This document shows, piece after piece, positions 61,327 to 64,000 of a DNA stretch of 64,000 bases. Source of the stretch: Anaeramoeba flamelloides (taxonomy: Eukaryota > Metamonada > Anaeramoebidae); the NCBI GenBank assembly GCA_027625915.1, contig JANTQA010000032.1:11920001-11984000 (forward strand), written 5' to 3'. The notes beneath the pieces are model-generated. The model was given only the letters and a program-made list of their open reading frames with translations. It made no database searches and was not told where the DNA came from. A program made the translations under genes and the position numbers. Numbering within the stretch: the stretch's first letter is position 1; each line of letters begins with the position of its first letter.

Positions 61327-61794
61327 TTAATTTATTTATTTTTTGTTTGATATTTTTTTTTAAAAAAAATAAATTCAATTATGTTTTATAAAATCAAAAC
61401 ATTTTTTATTTTTTTTTTATTAAATACTTAGGCTAAACAAAAATAGTTTCCCCAAATTTAATGTATCCCTTCGAAAAAGATGTATAAGAAAAAACATTTT
61501 TTCAATTTATAAAAGAGTGTATTGTCGTTCTATCAATGCAAGAAAAATCACGGGAATACTGAAATTTACTTTTCAAATTAATTGTAAAAAACCAGTATCC
61601 ACTGTACGACTCATACGAAAATAATTAATAAAAAAAATTTCATTATTATTTTGTTTTATTGTTTTTATATAAATTATTTTTTAAATTGTGTTATTTGTTG
61701 ATCAATTTTAAGAAAAAATTATAACAAGAAGAGAAAAATCTTTTCTAAAAAATATATCAATTGTTTTTTTTTTTTTTTTTTTTTCTAATGATTA

Positions 61795-61917
61795 AAAGCT
61801 GATTTAACTTTTACATATGACAAAAATAGAGAACTTAAAGATATATTGGTTAAATCAGCACCAAGTTTCAAAAATCGTATGTATTTTGATCGATTGCTAT
61901 GTTTTAAAAAATTATGA
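61795..61917 (+). mobile_element. possible retroelement fragment (Penelope-like or LINE C-terminal region)
   Basis: An open stretch of 41 codons reads LTFTYDKNRELKDILVKSAPS, recalling the 'yrrnkNLkdiLVrs' motif downstream of reverse transcriptase in Penelope-like and some LINE elements. It is too short to classify firmly and no RT motif is seen nearby. Confidence 0.3.
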
Positions 61918-63424
61918 TATTTTGGAAAATCATGGAAATATATTATTGTCATAATATCACAAATCATGATATTATATAAAATCAGAATAATTGTCTAAAA
62001 AACATGATGAATGTCAAAATATCACGTTAAAAATTGAATCTCGATAAAATAGTTGATGATTTTGTGTTTCCATTTAACAAAATTTTCAAAAGAAAAATTT
62101 TGTTTTATCAAAAAATAGATTATGACAAAAAATTTATTCTTTTAAAAAAACAACAAAAAAGATACTTAAACCAGACTAGGATCAGATCTAAGATTTCTCA
62201 TTGTATTTTTTTTTTTTTGATTTGGTTGATATATCAATCGATCCTTTATATCAACAAAAGTATTTAGTAAAGGTCAAATGAATTGTTTCTCAGTCAATTA
62301 TTGTTTTATAAATTACCTTGAAAAAAAAAAAAAATTCTAAAAGAACCAAAATATAAACGTTTTTTAAAGAATTTTTTCTGTGATTAAACATTTTCAATCG
62401 TCTATGTAAACTGAAAAATTTGGATAACTTCTCAAAAGAATTCACAACATCCTTGCCACATTATCACCAATTTTTAAGATTTTGGTTACTTTTTTTCTTC
62501 TTGTTATTTTTCTTATTTTCATAATCTTTTTATTGTACATATTGGACAACTAAAGTTTAACAGGTTTTTGGTTAACCAAGTAATCAAAAAGAAGGAAAAT
62601 TCCTCTATATTCGTTTTTAGTTATTTAACTCTTGTATATAGAAAATCTATTTTAAAAAAAAACATACTCATATTTTATATTAAAGTACATATCGAAATGA
62701 ATGATTATTTGTTTGATCATAAAATTTACAGTTGATTTTATATTTTGTCAAAAAAAAGAAAATAAAATCTTTTTTCTTCCACTAACAACCAAAATAATTC
62801 CAATTCCTTTGATAAAGATTTCAAAACTTTCAAACAATTGAAGACAATTCGCAACCACTACAAACACTTTCTAACATTTTAAAGGGGAAAAGTGTTGTAA
62901 AAGTCTCCTAGGGTTTTGTAAAATTCGTTAGATTTTTTTTACTGTTATTTCAAAAAAATAATTTTTCATTTTATCTCAATTTTGATTTTATCTTCATAAT
63001 ATGTATTATCAGGATTTTATGATTTTTAGGATAAAGTTGGACTAATTGCGAATATTTAATATTATCGAGAATTTATTGCTTCTATCGTGATAATACTTGT
63101 TATCATTATAACCCCTTATGTTAAATAAAAAAAAACAATACAAACTAAAAAGACACGGAATTAAGCCAAAATTCTATCTATATTTATACCTAGTCCAAAA
63201 AAAAAAAAAAAAAACAAATATTAAAAATTAAAATAAAAAAAAAAAAAACCATTAAATTATTTTTCATAAATGAACTGGTAGAAACTGAATAACCACGAAG
63301 ATAAAAAGATAAGTAGTTTATATTAAGTGTAATTATGACTTGAAGATGAAAAAAAAAATTCCAATTATTAAATATACCGACTTTTAAAATAGAAATTGAA
63401 ATCTTACATTTTAAATATTCCATG

Positions 63425-63745
63425 TCTATAGAATTTCTTAAGTTTTCTGTTTATTTAGAAAATCAAGAGATTTTCGTTAGGTTTTTTTGAGTTTTCTATT
63501 TATTTAGAAAATCAATAGATTTTCGTTAGGTTTTTTTCACTTTAGAAATAAATCGAAAATTTATTGAAATATTCTGTTTATTTCTAAAGTAAAAAAAACT
63601 TAAAAAAACCTAGAACACCTCAGAAATAAAATAGAAAAATCTTCGAAAATCACAATTAGGTTTTTTTTTAATTTCTATTTTGATTATAAAATCAATAACT
63701 TTTTTAAACAAAAACATCAATTACAAAAAAAAAAAAAAACCCTCG
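63425..63745. repeat. palindromic AGGTTTTTT repeat (locus 3)
   Basis: TTTTCGTTAGGTTTTTTTGA and GAGTTTTCTATTTATTT blocks face AAAAAAACCTAGAACACCTC and its partners. It has the same make-up as loci 1 and 2. Confidence 0.72.
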
Positions 63746-64000
63746 CTTTTCCATAAATTACCAGAATTGAATAAATTAAATATTTTCCACTATACCTCTG
63801 GATTAAGAAAAATATAAACACCCAACGACTTTACTGTTTGAAATAGCTATTTTGGAAATTTATAACCTTTAGATATTGCTGATCTTTCCAACAAGTAAAA
63901 TAAATGTTTCTTTTTAATAATCTTTTTGTGAATTTCTCCCCAATAAAAAAAAGGTATCGGAATTAAAAAAAAATAAAAATAACAAAAAAAAAAACTAATT

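Larger units (their letters stand above)
61327..64000. other. AT-rich region to window end
   Basis: No intact gene. It contains a possible retroelement scrap at 61795-61917, the palindromic repeat locus 3 at 63425-63745 and homopolymer runs. Confidence 0.5.

Noticed and set aside
1-64000. CRISPR array or bacterial operon structure
   Set aside because: No regularly spaced direct repeats with unique spacers; genes have spliceosomal introns, so the sequence is eukaryotic.

Overview
The window is nuclear DNA from an AT-rich, intron-bearing protist. Coding blocks are separated by kilobases of A/T-rich sequence with homopolymer runs. Genes have GT-AG introns, mostly 80-300 nt, plus a few of 1.3-3.7 kb. 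Proteins carry Asn, Lys and Lys-Glu low-complexity tracts. The mix of PSMA1, a fimbrin relative, an SNF1/AMPK-like kinase, a USP, PSI-domain receptors and PH-type proteins suggests a free-living amoeboid eukaryote. Anaeramoeba-like or another AT-rich amoeba is my guess from style and is not proven. The standard stop codons TAA, TAG and TGA fit all the gene models.

Layout: a TPR-repeat protein (203-1681, minus); a secreted C39-like cysteine peptidase (6041-6616, minus); a five-exon PSI-repeat membrane protein (9308-15278, plus); a Tc1/mariner fossil (17703-18761); proteasome subunit alpha PSMA1 in four exons (21135-22356, minus); a seven-exon chimera of half a fimbrin with a coiled coil and a PH domain (25500-32898, minus); a possible small divergent membrane protein (35298-35504, minus); a single-exon 1865-residue protein that looks like a chain of cryptic PH-like modules (35577-41174, plus); a five-exon SNF1/AMPK-like kinase (47524-51823, plus); a weak C-terminal exon (52561-52827, minus); a decayed LINE reverse transcriptase (about 53520-55195, plus); some unassigned exon-like stretches (56047-57591); and a ubiquitin-specific protease locus split by a MITE (59037-61326, plus).

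The non-coding part is rich in small inverted-repeat elements. Four members of one MITE group are all flanked by TTA: 22480-22922, 44570-44985, 45001-45399 and 59317-59774. Three loci carry a palindromic AGGTTTTTT family. There is also a 24-bp-TIR mini-element family, and a larger repeat with copies near 4.6, 12.8 and 16 kb.

The most notable points are the fimbrin-half/coiled-coil/PH fusion, the PH-like module array, the exon-per-module PSI receptor with all introns in phase 1, and the MITE inside the USP gene whose 3' end supplies a ready-made splice acceptor.
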